DNA of 64,000 nucleotides from 39-52-133 sp036523795 (GTDB lineage Bacteria; Pseudomonadota; Gammaproteobacteria; Burkholderiales; Gallionellaceae), in contig DATDDN010000010.1 of the NCBI GenBank assembly GCA_036523795.1, positions 1 to 64,000 on the forward strand. The letters are read 5' to 3'. The notes under the pieces were generated by a model. The model saw only the letters and a program-made list of their open reading frames with translations, did no database searches and had not been told where the DNA came from. Position numbers and translations under genes: made by a program. Shown here one piece after another: positions 17,070-25,596 of this stretch. Numbering within the stretch: position 1 is the stretch's first letter; each line of letters opens with the position of its first letter.

Positions 17070-17894
17070 TCACCAATCCCTGGGCGCGCTCTCTGTCAGG
17101 CAGGCCACCTGGAACAGCTGGCGGTCTTCAAGGCGGATCGCGGTCAACTGGCCGCCCCACAGGCAACCGGTATCCAGCGCGATGGCATCCGGCTTCACCA
17201 TCAGGCCCAGCGCCGACCAGTGGCCGAACAGGATGGTTGCATCGGCGCTGGCGCGGCCGGGCACGTCAAACCACGGCATCAGCCCGGCGGGGATATCGCC
17301 GGCTTCGCCCTTGAACTTGAACTGCATCTCGCCCTTGGCGTTGCACACGCGCAGGCGCGAGAAGGCGTTGGTGATCACGCGCAGGCGCTTGTAGCCGGTG
17401 AGCTCATCGTCCCAGTGATCGGGCGTGTTGCCGTACATCTTTTCCAGGAAGGTCACGTAATCCTTGCCGCGCAGCACCTGCTCCACTTCGCGCGCCAGGC
17501 CCTGCGCCTGCTGCACCGTCCAGGCGGGCAACAGCCCGGCATGCACCAGCACGAAGCTGTCCTGCACATGCAGCATGCGCTGGTGGCGCAGCCAGCCGAG
17601 CAGCTCATCGCGGTCAGGCGCATTCAGGACCGCGTCCAGCGTATCGCTGTGATGCAGCGCAGCCACGCCCGCGGCCACCGCCAGCAGGTGCAGGTCGTGA
17701 TTGCCCAGCACGGTGATGGCGGCATCCCCCAGCGATTTGACATGGCGCAGCACCGCCAGCGAGTCCGGCCCGCGGTTGACCAGGTCACCCACCAGCCACA
17801 GCCGATCGCGCGCCGGGTCGAAAGCGATCTGGCCGAGCAGTTGCTCGAATTCGGCGTAACAGCCCTGGATGTCGCCTACCACATAGATTGCCAT
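17070..17894 (-). CDS. apaH: Symmetrical bis(5'-nucleosyl)-tetraphosphatase
   Basis: 274 residues, normal for ApaH, which hydrolyses Ap4A to two ADP. The calcineurin-type metal motifs are in place: 'GDIQG' (Asp8), 'GDLVNRGP' (Asp37) and 'GNHD' (65-67), with 'VHAGLLP' further on. Cytoplasmic; removes alarmone-like dinucleotides and NAD-type RNA caps in other bacteria. Divergent from the CDP-sugar operon, with which it shares a 113-base promoter region. Confidence 0.96.
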   Translation of the reverse strand: MAIYVVGDIQGCYAEFEQLLGQIAFDPARDRLWLVGDLVNRGPDSLAVLRHVKSLGDAAITVLGNHDLHLLAVAAGVAALHHSDTLDAVLNAPDRDELLGWLRHQRMLHVQDSFVLVHAGLLPAWTVQQAQGLAREVEQVLRGKDYVTFLEKMYGNTPDHWDDELTGYKRLRVITNAFSRLRVCNAKGEMQFKFKGEAGDIPAGLMPWFDVPGRASADATILFGHWSALGLMVKPDAIALDTGCLWGGQLTAIRLEDRQLFQVACLTESAPRDW

Positions 17895-17950
17895 CGCGTG
17901 ATTCCCTTACCCCCGATTTAGCGTGCCAGCGCACCGCGGCCAAAATTGTG

Positions 17951-17979
17951 TTCAAGTCACGTGTCCTTACCGGTAAAAT
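17951..17979 (+). promoter_or_regulatory. Possible promoter of the CDP-dideoxyhexose operon
   Basis: TAAAAT at 17974-17979 lies 17 bases after TTCAAG (17951-17956); the -35 match is poor. It is 28 bases ahead of the rfbF ATG and is the only good -10 candidate in the divergent gap. Confidence 0.35.
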
Positions 17980-18007
17980 GGCGCTTTCGGCAAAAACAGG
18001 ATCAGAT

Positions 18008-18778
18008 ATGAAGGCAGTCATTCTAGCAGGTGGTCTGGGTACGCGAATCAGCGAGGAAACCTCCGTCCGCCCCAAACCCATGATAGAAATCGGCGGCAAG
18101 CCCATCCTGTGGCATATCATGAAGATATATTCGGCCCATGGCGTGAACGAATTCATCATCTGCCTGGGTTACAAGGGTTACCTGATCAAGGAATATTTCG
18201 CCAACTATTTCCTGCACACTTCCGATGTCACCTTCGACATGCAGAACAACAAGATGGAAGTACACCAGAATAGTGCTGAACCGTGGAAGGTCACGCTGGT
18301 GGACACCGGCGACGAATCCATGACGGGTGGCCGCCTCAAGCGTGTGCGCCAGCATCTGGGCGACGAGGATTTCTGCTTCACTTATGGCGACGGCGTGAGC
18401 GACATCAACATCACTGAATCCATCAAGTTCCATAAAACAAAAAATACGCTGGCCACCCTGGCCGCAGTTCAACCGCCCGGGCGCTTCGGCGCACTGGATA
18501 TGGACAAGCACCTGATCACCGGCTTCCAGGAAAAGCCCCAGGGCGATGGTGGCTGGGTCAATGGCGGTTTCTTCATCCTGTCTCCCAAGGTGATCGACCT
18601 GATCGAAGGCGATTCCACCATCTGGGAGCGCGCCCCGCTTGAACAACTGGCGCGCAATAATCAACTCTCCGCATACAAGCACAACGGCTTCTGGCAGCCG
18701 ATGGACACCCTGCGCGACAAGAACCACCTGGAAGAACTGTGGCAATCGGGCAAGGCGCCGTGGAAGGTGTGGAAGTGA
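18008..18778 (+). CDS. rfbF: Glucose-1-phosphate cytidylyltransferase
   Basis: 256 residues. The pyrophosphorylase motif 'ILAGGLGTRISEETSVRPKPM' opens the protein, and 'GDGVSDINI' and 'FQEKPQGDGGWVNGGFF' are typical of RfbF/DdhA. It makes CDP-glucose from CTP and glucose-1-phosphate, the first committed step to 3,6-dideoxyhexoses. The ATG at 18008 is the family start; upstream in-frame codons only add unrelated sequence. Its TGA overlaps the GTG of rfbG. First gene of the plus-strand sugar operon. Confidence 0.95.
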   Translation: MKAVILAGGLGTRISEETSVRPKPMIEIGGKPILWHIMKIYSAHGVNEFIICLGYKGYLIKEYFANYFLHTSDVTFDMQNNKMEVHQNSAEPWKVTLVDTGDESMTGGRLKRVRQHLGDEDFCFTYGDGVSDINITESIKFHKTKNTLATLAAVQPPGRFGALDMDKHLITGFQEKPQGDGGWVNGGFFILSPKVIDLIEGDSTIWERAPLEQLARNNQLSAYKHNGFWQPMDTLRDKNHLEELWQSGKAPWKVWK

Positions 18779-19848
18779 ACGCGGCATTCTGGCACGGCAA
18801 GAACGTCTTCCTCACCGGCCACACCGGCTTCAAGGGCAGCTGGCTGAGCCTTTGGCTGCAGCAGATGGGCGCAAACGTCACCGGTTACGCCCTGCAGCCC
18901 CCTACCAACCCCAGCCTGTTTGAAGTAGCGCACGTTGGCCAGGGCATGACCTCCATCATCGGCGACATCCGTGATGGCGATGCCCTCATGCACGCCATGC
19001 AAGCCGCCACACCCGACATCGTGATCCACATGGCGGCTCAGCCACTGGTGCGCTATTCCTACATCAATCCTGTGGAGACCTACTCCAGCAATGTGATGGG
19101 TACCGTACACCTGCTCGAAGCCGTGCGTCGCACACCCACCATACGCGCGGTGGTCAACGTCACCAGCGACAAGTGCTACGAGAACAAGGAATGGGTGTGG
19201 GGCTATCGCGAGAACGAAGCCATGGGTGGCTATGACCCGTACAGCAGCAGCAAGGGCTGCGCGGAACTGGTGGCCTCCGCCTACCGCAACTCCTTCTTCA
19301 ATCCCGAGAAATACAGCGAGCATCGCGTCGCCCTGGCGTCGGTGCGTGCCGGCAACGTGATCGGCGGCGGCGACTGGGCAGACGATCGCCTGATCCCCGA
19401 CATCCTGCGCGCCATCAGCGAAAAGCGTCCTGTGGTCATCCGCAGCCCGCACGCCATCCGCCCCTGGCAGCACGTGCTGGAGCCTCTGTCTGGCTATCTG
19501 CAGCTGGCGCAGAAGCTGTATGAAGAAGGCACCGCGTATGCGGAGGGCTGGAACTTCGGCCCAAACGATGAAGACGCCCGCCCGGTGCAATGGATCGTCG
19601 AGCACCTCACGAGGATGTGGGGGCATGGCGCCACATGGCAGTTGGACGCAGGTCAGCACCTGCATGAAGCCCACTACCTCAAGCTGGACTGCTCCAAAGC
19701 CAAGATGCATCTGGACTGGCAACCGCGCTGGAACCTGGCGCACACGCTGGAAATGATCGTGGCTTGGCAACGCGCGTGGCTGATCAGAGAAGACATGCGC
19801 CTGGTTACGCTCGATCAAATCCAGCAATACGCCCGGCCCCAATCTTGA
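18775..19848 (+). CDS. rfbG: CDP-glucose 4,6-dehydratase
   Basis: 357 residues, an extended short-chain dehydrogenase. NAD-binding 'GHTGFKGSW', catalytic 'YDPYSSSKG' (YxxxK) and 'VNVTSDKCYEN' are visible; these are diagnostic of RfbG/DdhB. Converts CDP-glucose to CDP-4-keto-6-deoxyglucose. I set the start at the GTG overlapping the rfbF stop (GTGA), since the family N terminus ('FWHGKNVFLTGHTG') begins six residues on. The APS-kinase gene follows after 25 bases. Confidence 0.95.
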   Translation: MNAAFWHGKNVFLTGHTGFKGSWLSLWLQQMGANVTGYALQPPTNPSLFEVAHVGQGMTSIIGDIRDGDALMHAMQAATPDIVIHMAAQPLVRYSYINPVETYSSNVMGTVHLLEAVRRTPTIRAVVNVTSDKCYENKEWVWGYRENEAMGGYDPYSSSKGCAELVASAYRNSFFNPEKYSEHRVALASVRAGNVIGGGDWADDRLIPDILRAISEKRPVVIRSPHAIRPWQHVLEPLSGYLQLAQKLYEEGTAYAEGWNFGPNDEDARPVQWIVEHLTRMWGHGATWQLDAGQHLHEAHYLKLDCSKAKMHLDWQPRWNLAHTLEMIVAWQRAWLIREDMRLVTLDQIQQYARPQS

Positions 19849-19873
19849 TCTCAGCTAAGGCGCTGCTCACAGG

Positions 19874-20500
19874 ATGAATAACCCAACCATTTCCCCAGAA
19901 GTTGTGTGGCACCACGCGACGGTCACGCGCGCCCGCCGCGAACAGCTGAATGGCCACGGCAGCGCCACGCTGTGGTTTACGGGCTTGTCTGGCGCCGGCA
20001 AATCCACCCTGGCACATTCGGTTGAGGAGGCGCTGCACCAGCTGGGCTGCCGCACCATCGTGCTGGATGGTGACAATGTTCGCCACGGCATGTGCGGTGA
20101 TCTCGGCTTTTCCGAGGCTGACCGCAAAGAGAATATTCGCCGCATCGGTGAGATGGCCAAACTATTCGTCGAATCAGGCACCATCGTCCTCACTGCATTC
20201 ATTTCGCCCTTCCGTGAAGATCGCAGGCGCGTGCGCAAGCTCATGGGAGAGAGCGATTTCATCGAGATCTACTGTCACTGCCCGCTCGAGATATGCGAGC
20301 AGAGGGATGTGAAAGGCCTCTACCAGAAAGCCAGGCAAGGACTGGTCAAGGATTTCACCGGCATCTCCTCACCCTACGAACCGCCGGAACAGGCCGAGCT
20401 CTCCGTTGATACCAGCTCCCAGTCGCTGGCCGAGAGCGTGAAGCAGGTCATCGACTACCTGAAAGCAAGAGGCATGTTGCCGCAGCATGTCTCACCCTAA
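19874..20500 (+). CDS. cysC: Adenylylsulfate (APS) kinase
   Basis: 208 residues. P-loop 'GLSGAGKS' (37-44), 'LDGDNVRHG', 'RRIGEMAKLF' and 'FISPFREDR' with the conserved active-site Ser are all diagnostic of CysC. It phosphorylates APS to PAPS, the sulfate donor for sulfotransferases and for assimilatory reduction. No cysDN, cysH or other assimilation genes are near; instead it is set between rfbG and rfbH with 25- and 27-base gaps. With the sulfotransferase at 24680-25525 this points to a dedicated PAPS supply for sulfating a surface sugar (inference). Confidence 0.94.
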   Translation: MNNPTISPEVVWHHATVTRARREQLNGHGSATLWFTGLSGAGKSTLAHSVEEALHQLGCRTIVLDGDNVRHGMCGDLGFSEADRKENIRRIGEMAKLFVESGTIVLTAFISPFREDRRRVRKLMGESDFIEIYCHCPLEICEQRDVKGLYQKARQGLVKDFTGISSPYEPPEQAELSVDTSSQSLAESVKQVIDYLKARGMLPQHVSP

Positions 20501-20527
20501 CTATTTATCCAGGCATCCAGCACACTT

Positions 20528-21850
20528 ATGAGTACACCCAGCAAAGACCAACTCCGCGCCCAGATCGCCGCACTGGTGCAACAATATGCAGATCTCGCCT
20601 ACGCGCCCACCACTTTCGCCCCCAGCAAGAACGTGGTGCCTCCGTCCGGCAAGGTGATCGGTGCCAAGGAGTTGCAGCTGATGGTGGAGGCCTCGCTGGA
20701 CGGCTGGCTCACCACCGGCCGTTTCAACGACGCCTTCGAAAAGCGCCTGACCGAATTCCTCGGCGTGAAGCATGCGCTCACCACCAACTCCGGCTCCTCT
20801 GCCAACCTGCTGGCCTTCTCCGCGCTCACCTCGCCCAAGCTGGGCGCGCGCGCCATCCAGCCGGGCGACGAAGTGATCTCGGTGGCCGCCGGCTTCCCCA
20901 CCACGGTGAATCCCATCCTGCAGTTCGGTGCCGTGCCGGTGTTTGTAGACGTGCAGCTCGGCACCTACAACATCGACACCACCAAGATCGAAGCCGCCAT
21001 CACGCCCAAGACCAAGGCCATCATGCTGGCGCACACCCTGGGCAATCCGTATGACCTGGACACCATCACTGCGCTGACCAAGAAGCACAAGCTTTGGCTG
21101 ATCGAAGACTGCTGCGATGCCCTGGGCTCCACCTACAAGGGTAAGCTGGCCGGCACCTTTGGCGATATCGGCACACTGAGCTTCTATCCGGCGCACCACA
21201 TCACCATGGGTGAAGGCGGTGCGGTGTTCACCAACGACGATGAGCTGAAGAAGATCATCGAATCGTTCCGCGACTGGGGGCGTGACTGCTACTGCGCGCC
21301 CGGCAAGGACAACACCTGCGGCAAGCGTTTCTGCCAGAAACTGGGCGACCTGCCGGAAGGCTACGACCACAAGTACACCTATTCGCACCTGGGCTACAAC
21401 CTGAAGATCTCCGACATGCAGGCCGCCTGCGCACTGGCGCAGATGGACCGCGTGGAAGAGTTCATCGCCGCACGCAAGGCCAACTTTGCCTACCTGAAGA
21501 ATGGGCTGAAGAGTTGCGAAGAATTCCTGCTGCTGCCGGAAGCCACTCCCAACAGCGATCCTTCCTGGTTCGGTTTCCCCATCACCATCAAGCCGGCGGC
21601 CGGCATCAAGCGCGTGGATCTGCTGCAGTACCTAGACGAAAACAAGATCGGCACCCGTCTGCTGTTCGCCGGCAACCTGACACGCCAGCCCTACATGAAG
21701 GGGCGCAACTTCCGCATCTCGGGCGAGCTCACCAACACCGATACCGTGATGAACGACACTTTCTGGATCGGCGTATATCCAGGGTTGAGCCACGAGATGC
21801 TGGATTTCGTGATCGGCAAGCTGGAAGCCTTTTTTGGTGTAAATTTCTGA
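20528..21850 (+). CDS. rfbH: CDP-4-keto-6-deoxyglucose 3-dehydratase (E1, RfbH/DdhC)
   Basis: 440 residues of the DegT/DnrJ/EryC1 fold. The PLP-anchoring lysine of aminotransferases is replaced by His223 in 'FYPAHHITMGEGG', as in the PMP-dependent dehydratase E1. The [2Fe-2S] cysteines follow the E1 spacing exactly: Cys196, then 57 residues, Cys254, one residue, Cys256, seven residues, Cys264. It removes the C3 hydroxyl of CDP-4-keto-6-deoxyglucose and needs an iron-sulfur flavoprotein reductase (DdhD/E3), which is not in this window. Its stop overlaps the next start (TGATG). Confidence 0.95.
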   Translation: MSTPSKDQLRAQIAALVQQYADLAYAPTTFAPSKNVVPPSGKVIGAKELQLMVEASLDGWLTTGRFNDAFEKRLTEFLGVKHALTTNSGSSANLLAFSALTSPKLGARAIQPGDEVISVAAGFPTTVNPILQFGAVPVFVDVQLGTYNIDTTKIEAAITPKTKAIMLAHTLGNPYDLDTITALTKKHKLWLIEDCCDALGSTYKGKLAGTFGDIGTLSFYPAHHITMGEGGAVFTNDDELKKIIESFRDWGRDCYCAPGKDNTCGKRFCQKLGDLPEGYDHKYTYSHLGYNLKISDMQAACALAQMDRVEEFIAARKANFAYLKNGLKSCEEFLLLPEATPNSDPSWFGFPITIKPAAGIKRVDLLQYLDENKIGTRLLFAGNLTRQPYMKGRNFRISGELTNTDTVMNDTFWIGVYPGLSHEMLDFVIGKLEAFFGVNF

Positions 21851-22896
21851 TGCCGATGCTGCGCACGCCTATCGTCGAAGAAGATATCCACTTCGTGCTG
21901 GTTGCGTGCCAAAGCGAAATGCAGGCCCTCGCGGGGAAAACCCTGCTGATCACTGGCGGCAGCGGATTTGTCGGCAGCTATCTGGTTGAAAGCGTCCTCG
22001 CTTTCAACGCGGCGAATCCAGACTCGCCTATTCACCTTCTATTGCCCACACGATCCGTTGCTGCCACCCGCGCCAGGTGGCCACACTTGTTTGGTCACTC
22101 AAGTCTTGTGTGGTTTGAGTGGGATGGACGCACCCTGTCACCACCTGACTCAACTTGCGACTTCATCATTCATGCCGCCTCGCCTGCTGATCCGGCAAGC
22201 TACCTGCATGCACCCATGCAGGCGATGGAAGACATCGCGCTCGGCACCGGTGCAGTGCTGCACTATGCCCGCAGCGCCGGTGTCAGCAAATTGCTCTACC
22301 TGAGCAGCGGCGCCGCATATGGGCGCCAGCCAGCTGATCTGGAGGCTATCGCCGAATCCAGCCAACTGGCGCCAGATCTGAAAGACCCGGGCTCCTGCTA
22401 TGGCGAGGCCAAGCGCTATGCCGAACTGCTTTGCCGCACTTCCAGTATCCCCGCGGTGATTGCGCGTTTGTTCGCCTTCATCGGCCCCTATCAGGATCTG
22501 AACGGCAGCTTCGCCGTTCCGGATTTCATCCAGCAAGCCACACAGCAGCACACCATCCGCATCCATAGTGATGGCTCTGCCCTGCGCACTTATTGCTATG
22601 CAGCAGACCTGACCGCCGGCCTGTGGAAGCTGCTGTTACAGGGCAACCCGGGCGAGCTTTACAATGTCGGCGCCGATGCGCCGCGTGTCAGCATACGCGA
22701 ACTGGCCGAACTGATTGCCAGCCAGGTGGGCAACACGGCTGTCGTCATCGAAGGCAAAAGCACGGGTGGCTTGCGATCTCGCTATATACCAGACACCAGC
22801 CGATTCAACGCGCTCTACTCCCCGCAGTTTGACCTGATGGAAAGCCTGCGCAGAACCCTGGCCTCCTATCAACACCATCGCGCCTATACAACATGA
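21850..22896 (+). CDS. NAD(P)-dependent sugar epimerase/reductase (SDR), candidate YerF-like reductase
   Basis: 348 residues. After about 30 extra N-terminal residues comes 'LLITGGSGFVGSYL' (GxxGxxG), then 'YLSSGAAYG' and a catalytic 'CYGEAKRYAE' (YxxxK), so it is an active extended SDR. Its place between rfbH and the TPP enzyme suggests that it reduces a CDP-3,6-dideoxyhexose intermediate: either the C4 ketone (abequose- or paratose-type) or the acetyl branch made by the next enzyme (YerF-type). Start ATG overlaps the rfbH stop; its own stop overlaps the next ATG (ATGA). Confidence 0.82.
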   Translation: MPMLRTPIVEEDIHFVLVACQSEMQALAGKTLLITGGSGFVGSYLVESVLAFNAANPDSPIHLLLPTRSVAATRARWPHLFGHSSLVWFEWDGRTLSPPDSTCDFIIHAASPADPASYLHAPMQAMEDIALGTGAVLHYARSAGVSKLLYLSSGAAYGRQPADLEAIAESSQLAPDLKDPGSCYGEAKRYAELLCRTSSIPAVIARLFAFIGPYQDLNGSFAVPDFIQQATQQHTIRIHSDGSALRTYCYAADLTAGLWKLLLQGNPGELYNVGADAPRVSIRELAELIASQVGNTAVVIEGKSTGGLRSRYIPDTSRFNALYSPQFDLMESLRRTLASYQHHRAYTT

Positions 22897-24599
22897 AAGC
22901 ATCCGACGCCGTCGCCAAATTTCTCGCAGCCCACAATGTGCACCATTGCTTCGAGCTAGTCGGAGGCATGATCACGCACCTGCTCGACAGCATGGCCCAG
23001 GACGGCCGCTTTAACATCACCTCGATGCACCACGAGCAATCCGCTGCCTTTGCTGCAGAAGGCGTAGCCAGGCAAACCATGGGCCGCCAGATCGCCGTTG
23101 CGCTGGGTACCAGCGGCCCCGGCGCAACCAACCTGATCACCGGCATCGGCAGTTGCTGGCTCGATTCCGTCCCCTGCCTGTTCATCACCGGCCAGGTCAA
23201 CACGTATGAACTGAAAGGCGAACGCGCCATTCGCCAGCAAGGCTTTCAGGAACTGGACATCATCCCGATGGTGAAATCCATCACCAAGCATGCCGTACAG
23301 ATTACCGACCCCATGCGCTTGTTGCCCGAGCTGCACAATGCCCTGTCTTCTTGTCTGTCGGGGCGCCAGGGGCCTGCCCTGATCGACATACCCAACGACG
23401 TTCAGCGCATGGACATTCCGGATGAAGTCGTAGCCGACTGGCTGGACAAGCCGCTGAAGGCTGAGCCGGCCATTACCATCGCTGCATCACAGCTGGATGA
23501 GCTAGCCACCCTTTGCGGCGATGCAAAGCGACCATTGGTCTGCATCGGTGGCGGTGCGCGCTGGGCTCCCGCCATGCCTGACTGGCTGGCACAGCTGGAG
23601 AGCCATGGCATCCCCTACGTCTCAACACTGATGGGGCATGAGCGCGTAGTCGCTGGAGCGCACTATTTCAACATGATTGGCAGCTATGGCAACCGCGAAG
23701 CCAACTGGGCAATCCAGAATTGCGACCTGCTCATCGTCATCGGTGCGAGGCTGGATGTGCGCCAAACCGGCGCCAACACCGACGACTTCGCGCGCATGGC
23801 GAAAGTGGTCCAGGTGGACCTCGACGCAGCGCAGCTTAACAATCGCATCCAGGCTGACCTGGCGATACACAGCGATGCGCAGACCTTCTTCAGGCGCTTC
23901 ACTGTCGGCCCCTCCACCTTCCCCTCGAAGCATGCGGACTGGGTGGCGCAACTGACCAAACTGCGACAACAATATGCAGCAGATGAGTACAGCGATTGGG
24001 AAATCAGCCCGAGTGCCATGTTCGTCCAGCTCAACCAGGCAATGGACGGGAAAGCAGTGGATTACGTGTGCGATGTCGGTAATCACCAGATGTGGGCAGC
24101 CCAAAGCCTGCGATTGCAGGCCGGGCAAGCCGCCCATTACAGCGGCGGCATGGGGGCAATGGGCTTTGCCCTGCCTGCGGCTCTCGGCATCGCACGTACC
24201 TCAGGGCACAAGGCCATCGTCATCACCGGCGACGGCAGCCTGCAGATCAACATCCAGGAACTGGACACGCTGGCCCGCCAGCAGCTCGATGTCGCCATCA
24301 TCGTGATGAACAATCACTCACTGGGCATGGTGAAAAACTTCCAGGACATGTATTTCGACGGCCGAAATCAGTCGACCAAGGAGGGCTACAGCTGCCCTTC
24401 GTTCACCGAGCTGGCCCGGGCCTATGGCTTGCGCAGCCTGCACGCGGCCACCATGGGCGAACTGAAAGTTGCGATTGATGCACTGGCGCATACCAAGGAG
24501 CCAGTACTGCTGGAAATTGCCATGCCCTATGCGACCGAGTGCCGCCCACGTTTGGCATTTGGCAGGAAACTGGACGAACAGCTTCCGTTATTGGGCTAG
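22893..24599 (+). CDS. Thiamine-diphosphate enzyme of the acetolactate-synthase family, candidate YerE-like carboligase
   Basis: 568 residues with all three domains of the family. Glu48 in 'SMHHEQSAAFAAEG' activates the thiamine ring; 'LGTSGPGATN' is the FAD/ThDP-region motif; 'ITGDGSLQINIQE' followed by 'VIVMNNHSLG' is the Mg-ThDP motif. Housekeeping acetolactate synthase would be paired with a regulatory ilvN, absent here. In a CDP-3,6-dideoxyhexose operon the best parallel is YerE of Yersinia, which joins a two-carbon unit from pyruvate to C4 of the keto sugar. Translationally coupled to the reductase gene. Confidence 0.82.
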   Translation: MKASDAVAKFLAAHNVHHCFELVGGMITHLLDSMAQDGRFNITSMHHEQSAAFAAEGVARQTMGRQIAVALGTSGPGATNLITGIGSCWLDSVPCLFITGQVNTYELKGERAIRQQGFQELDIIPMVKSITKHAVQITDPMRLLPELHNALSSCLSGRQGPALIDIPNDVQRMDIPDEVVADWLDKPLKAEPAITIAASQLDELATLCGDAKRPLVCIGGGARWAPAMPDWLAQLESHGIPYVSTLMGHERVVAGAHYFNMIGSYGNREANWAIQNCDLLIVIGARLDVRQTGANTDDFARMAKVVQVDLDAAQLNNRIQADLAIHSDAQTFFRRFTVGPSTFPSKHADWVAQLTKLRQQYAADEYSDWEISPSAMFVQLNQAMDGKAVDYVCDVGNHQMWAAQSLRLQAGQAAHYSGGMGAMGFALPAALGIARTSGHKAIVITGDGSLQINIQELDTLARQQLDVAIIVMNNHSLGMVKNFQDMYFDGRNQSTKEGYSCPSFTELARAYGLRSLHAATMGELKVAIDALAHTKEPVLLEIAMPYATECRPRLAFGRKLDEQLPLLG

Positions 24600-24679
24600 C
24601 TTGATGGTCTGCAGATAAACCGCTGTATGCCAAGAGCTGTTTTTTATCTCACAGAGCTGGCCGGGATTTAATGAATTTA

Positions 24680-25525
24680 TCAGGGTCTACTTGCCAAATT
24701 CTTCAGCGTCCCCTGCAGACGCGCCACCTGATTATTTGTCAAGAAGCGCTTGGAATCGCCAACTTTACCTGAGCGTAAGAATTTTTTGTTGAATTCTTTC
24801 CCCAGCGTCAATTGGTCTGATGAATTTTCAATGGCCTTCTTGCGATTAGAAAAACTCTCGCTTCTGACTATCGCCTCTATCGCCTCGCTGCTCAAGTTAT
24901 CATACCCAAGACGGGTACAGATCTTGCTCATTTCAGGCACTGGATTATTCATTAGATCTTCATATCTTGTGACTGCAAACTCAAATCTATCTTTGTTCTT
25001 CTTTAAGTACTCAAACCACGAGGACAAATGATCAGCATACGTTACTGCGTCTTTGCTGTACCCATAGCGAATAAACGATCTCAAATATTGATTAAGCTTT
25101 AATCGCCAGTAAATATGTCGAATTAACCATGTCGGGTTAAGCACCCTCTTCAGGCCTCCCCCTTTCTCTACGTATTGCTCAATATCAGGTTTCGAGATAT
25201 TGCTCTTGATAGCATTACGCCGAAAGTAAAAAAATGAGGACACGAACGTATCTTCTATGTCACGGAAGATATACACAATCTTGGCTTTTTCTCCATCCGC
25301 TTGCTGTGCCAACCGGCTTTCGAAATCTTCCGGCATATCGTGGAGCTTGAAAACACCGCCTGCATCCATCGCACCTTCACTTCCAATCTCCTTGTTTACA
25401 TCAGCCGCAATCTCAGAATGAGCGCTATTTAACGCCCGAACAGGAATGCTTGTAGCTTTAGCAATCATTCGTGTCAGCCACGTATTGCCACTCTTGGGAT
25501 ATCCCACAACAAATATCTGCGTCAT
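24680..25525 (-). CDS. PAPS-dependent sulfotransferase
   Basis: 281 residues. The 5'-phosphosulfate loop 'VGYPKSGNTWLTRMI', the 3'-phosphate site 'YIFRDIEDTFVSSFFYF' and the C-terminal 'RSGKVGDSKRFLT' (RKGxxGDW-like, with Ser for Trp) are in the family order. It would transfer sulfate from PAPS to a hydroxyl of a sugar, lipid or small molecule. It faces the CDP-sugar operon tail to tail and is clearly more A/T-rich. The nearby cysC could supply its donor. The acceptor is unknown. Confidence 0.85.
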   Translation of the reverse strand: MTQIFVVGYPKSGNTWLTRMIAKATSIPVRALNSAHSEIAADVNKEIGSEGAMDAGGVFKLHDMPEDFESRLAQQADGEKAKIVYIFRDIEDTFVSSFFYFRRNAIKSNISKPDIEQYVEKGGGLKRVLNPTWLIRHIYWRLKLNQYLRSFIRYGYSKDAVTYADHLSSWFEYLKKNKDRFEFAVTRYEDLMNNPVPEMSKICTRLGYDNLSSEAIEAIVRSESFSNRKKAIENSSDQLTLGKEFNKKFLRSGKVGDSKRFLTNNQVARLQGTLKNLASRP

Positions 25526-25596
25526 GTTAAAACTTTTTTCATTTAGTCATCTGATTATCGGGCAACTACCATACGTATTATAACAATCCACATCCC

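Noticed and set aside
22893..24599. Housekeeping acetolactate synthase IlvB
   Set aside because: No ilvN or ilvC partner; it is translationally coupled inside a CDP-dideoxyhexose operon, which favours a sugar-branching role, though sequence alone cannot exclude it.
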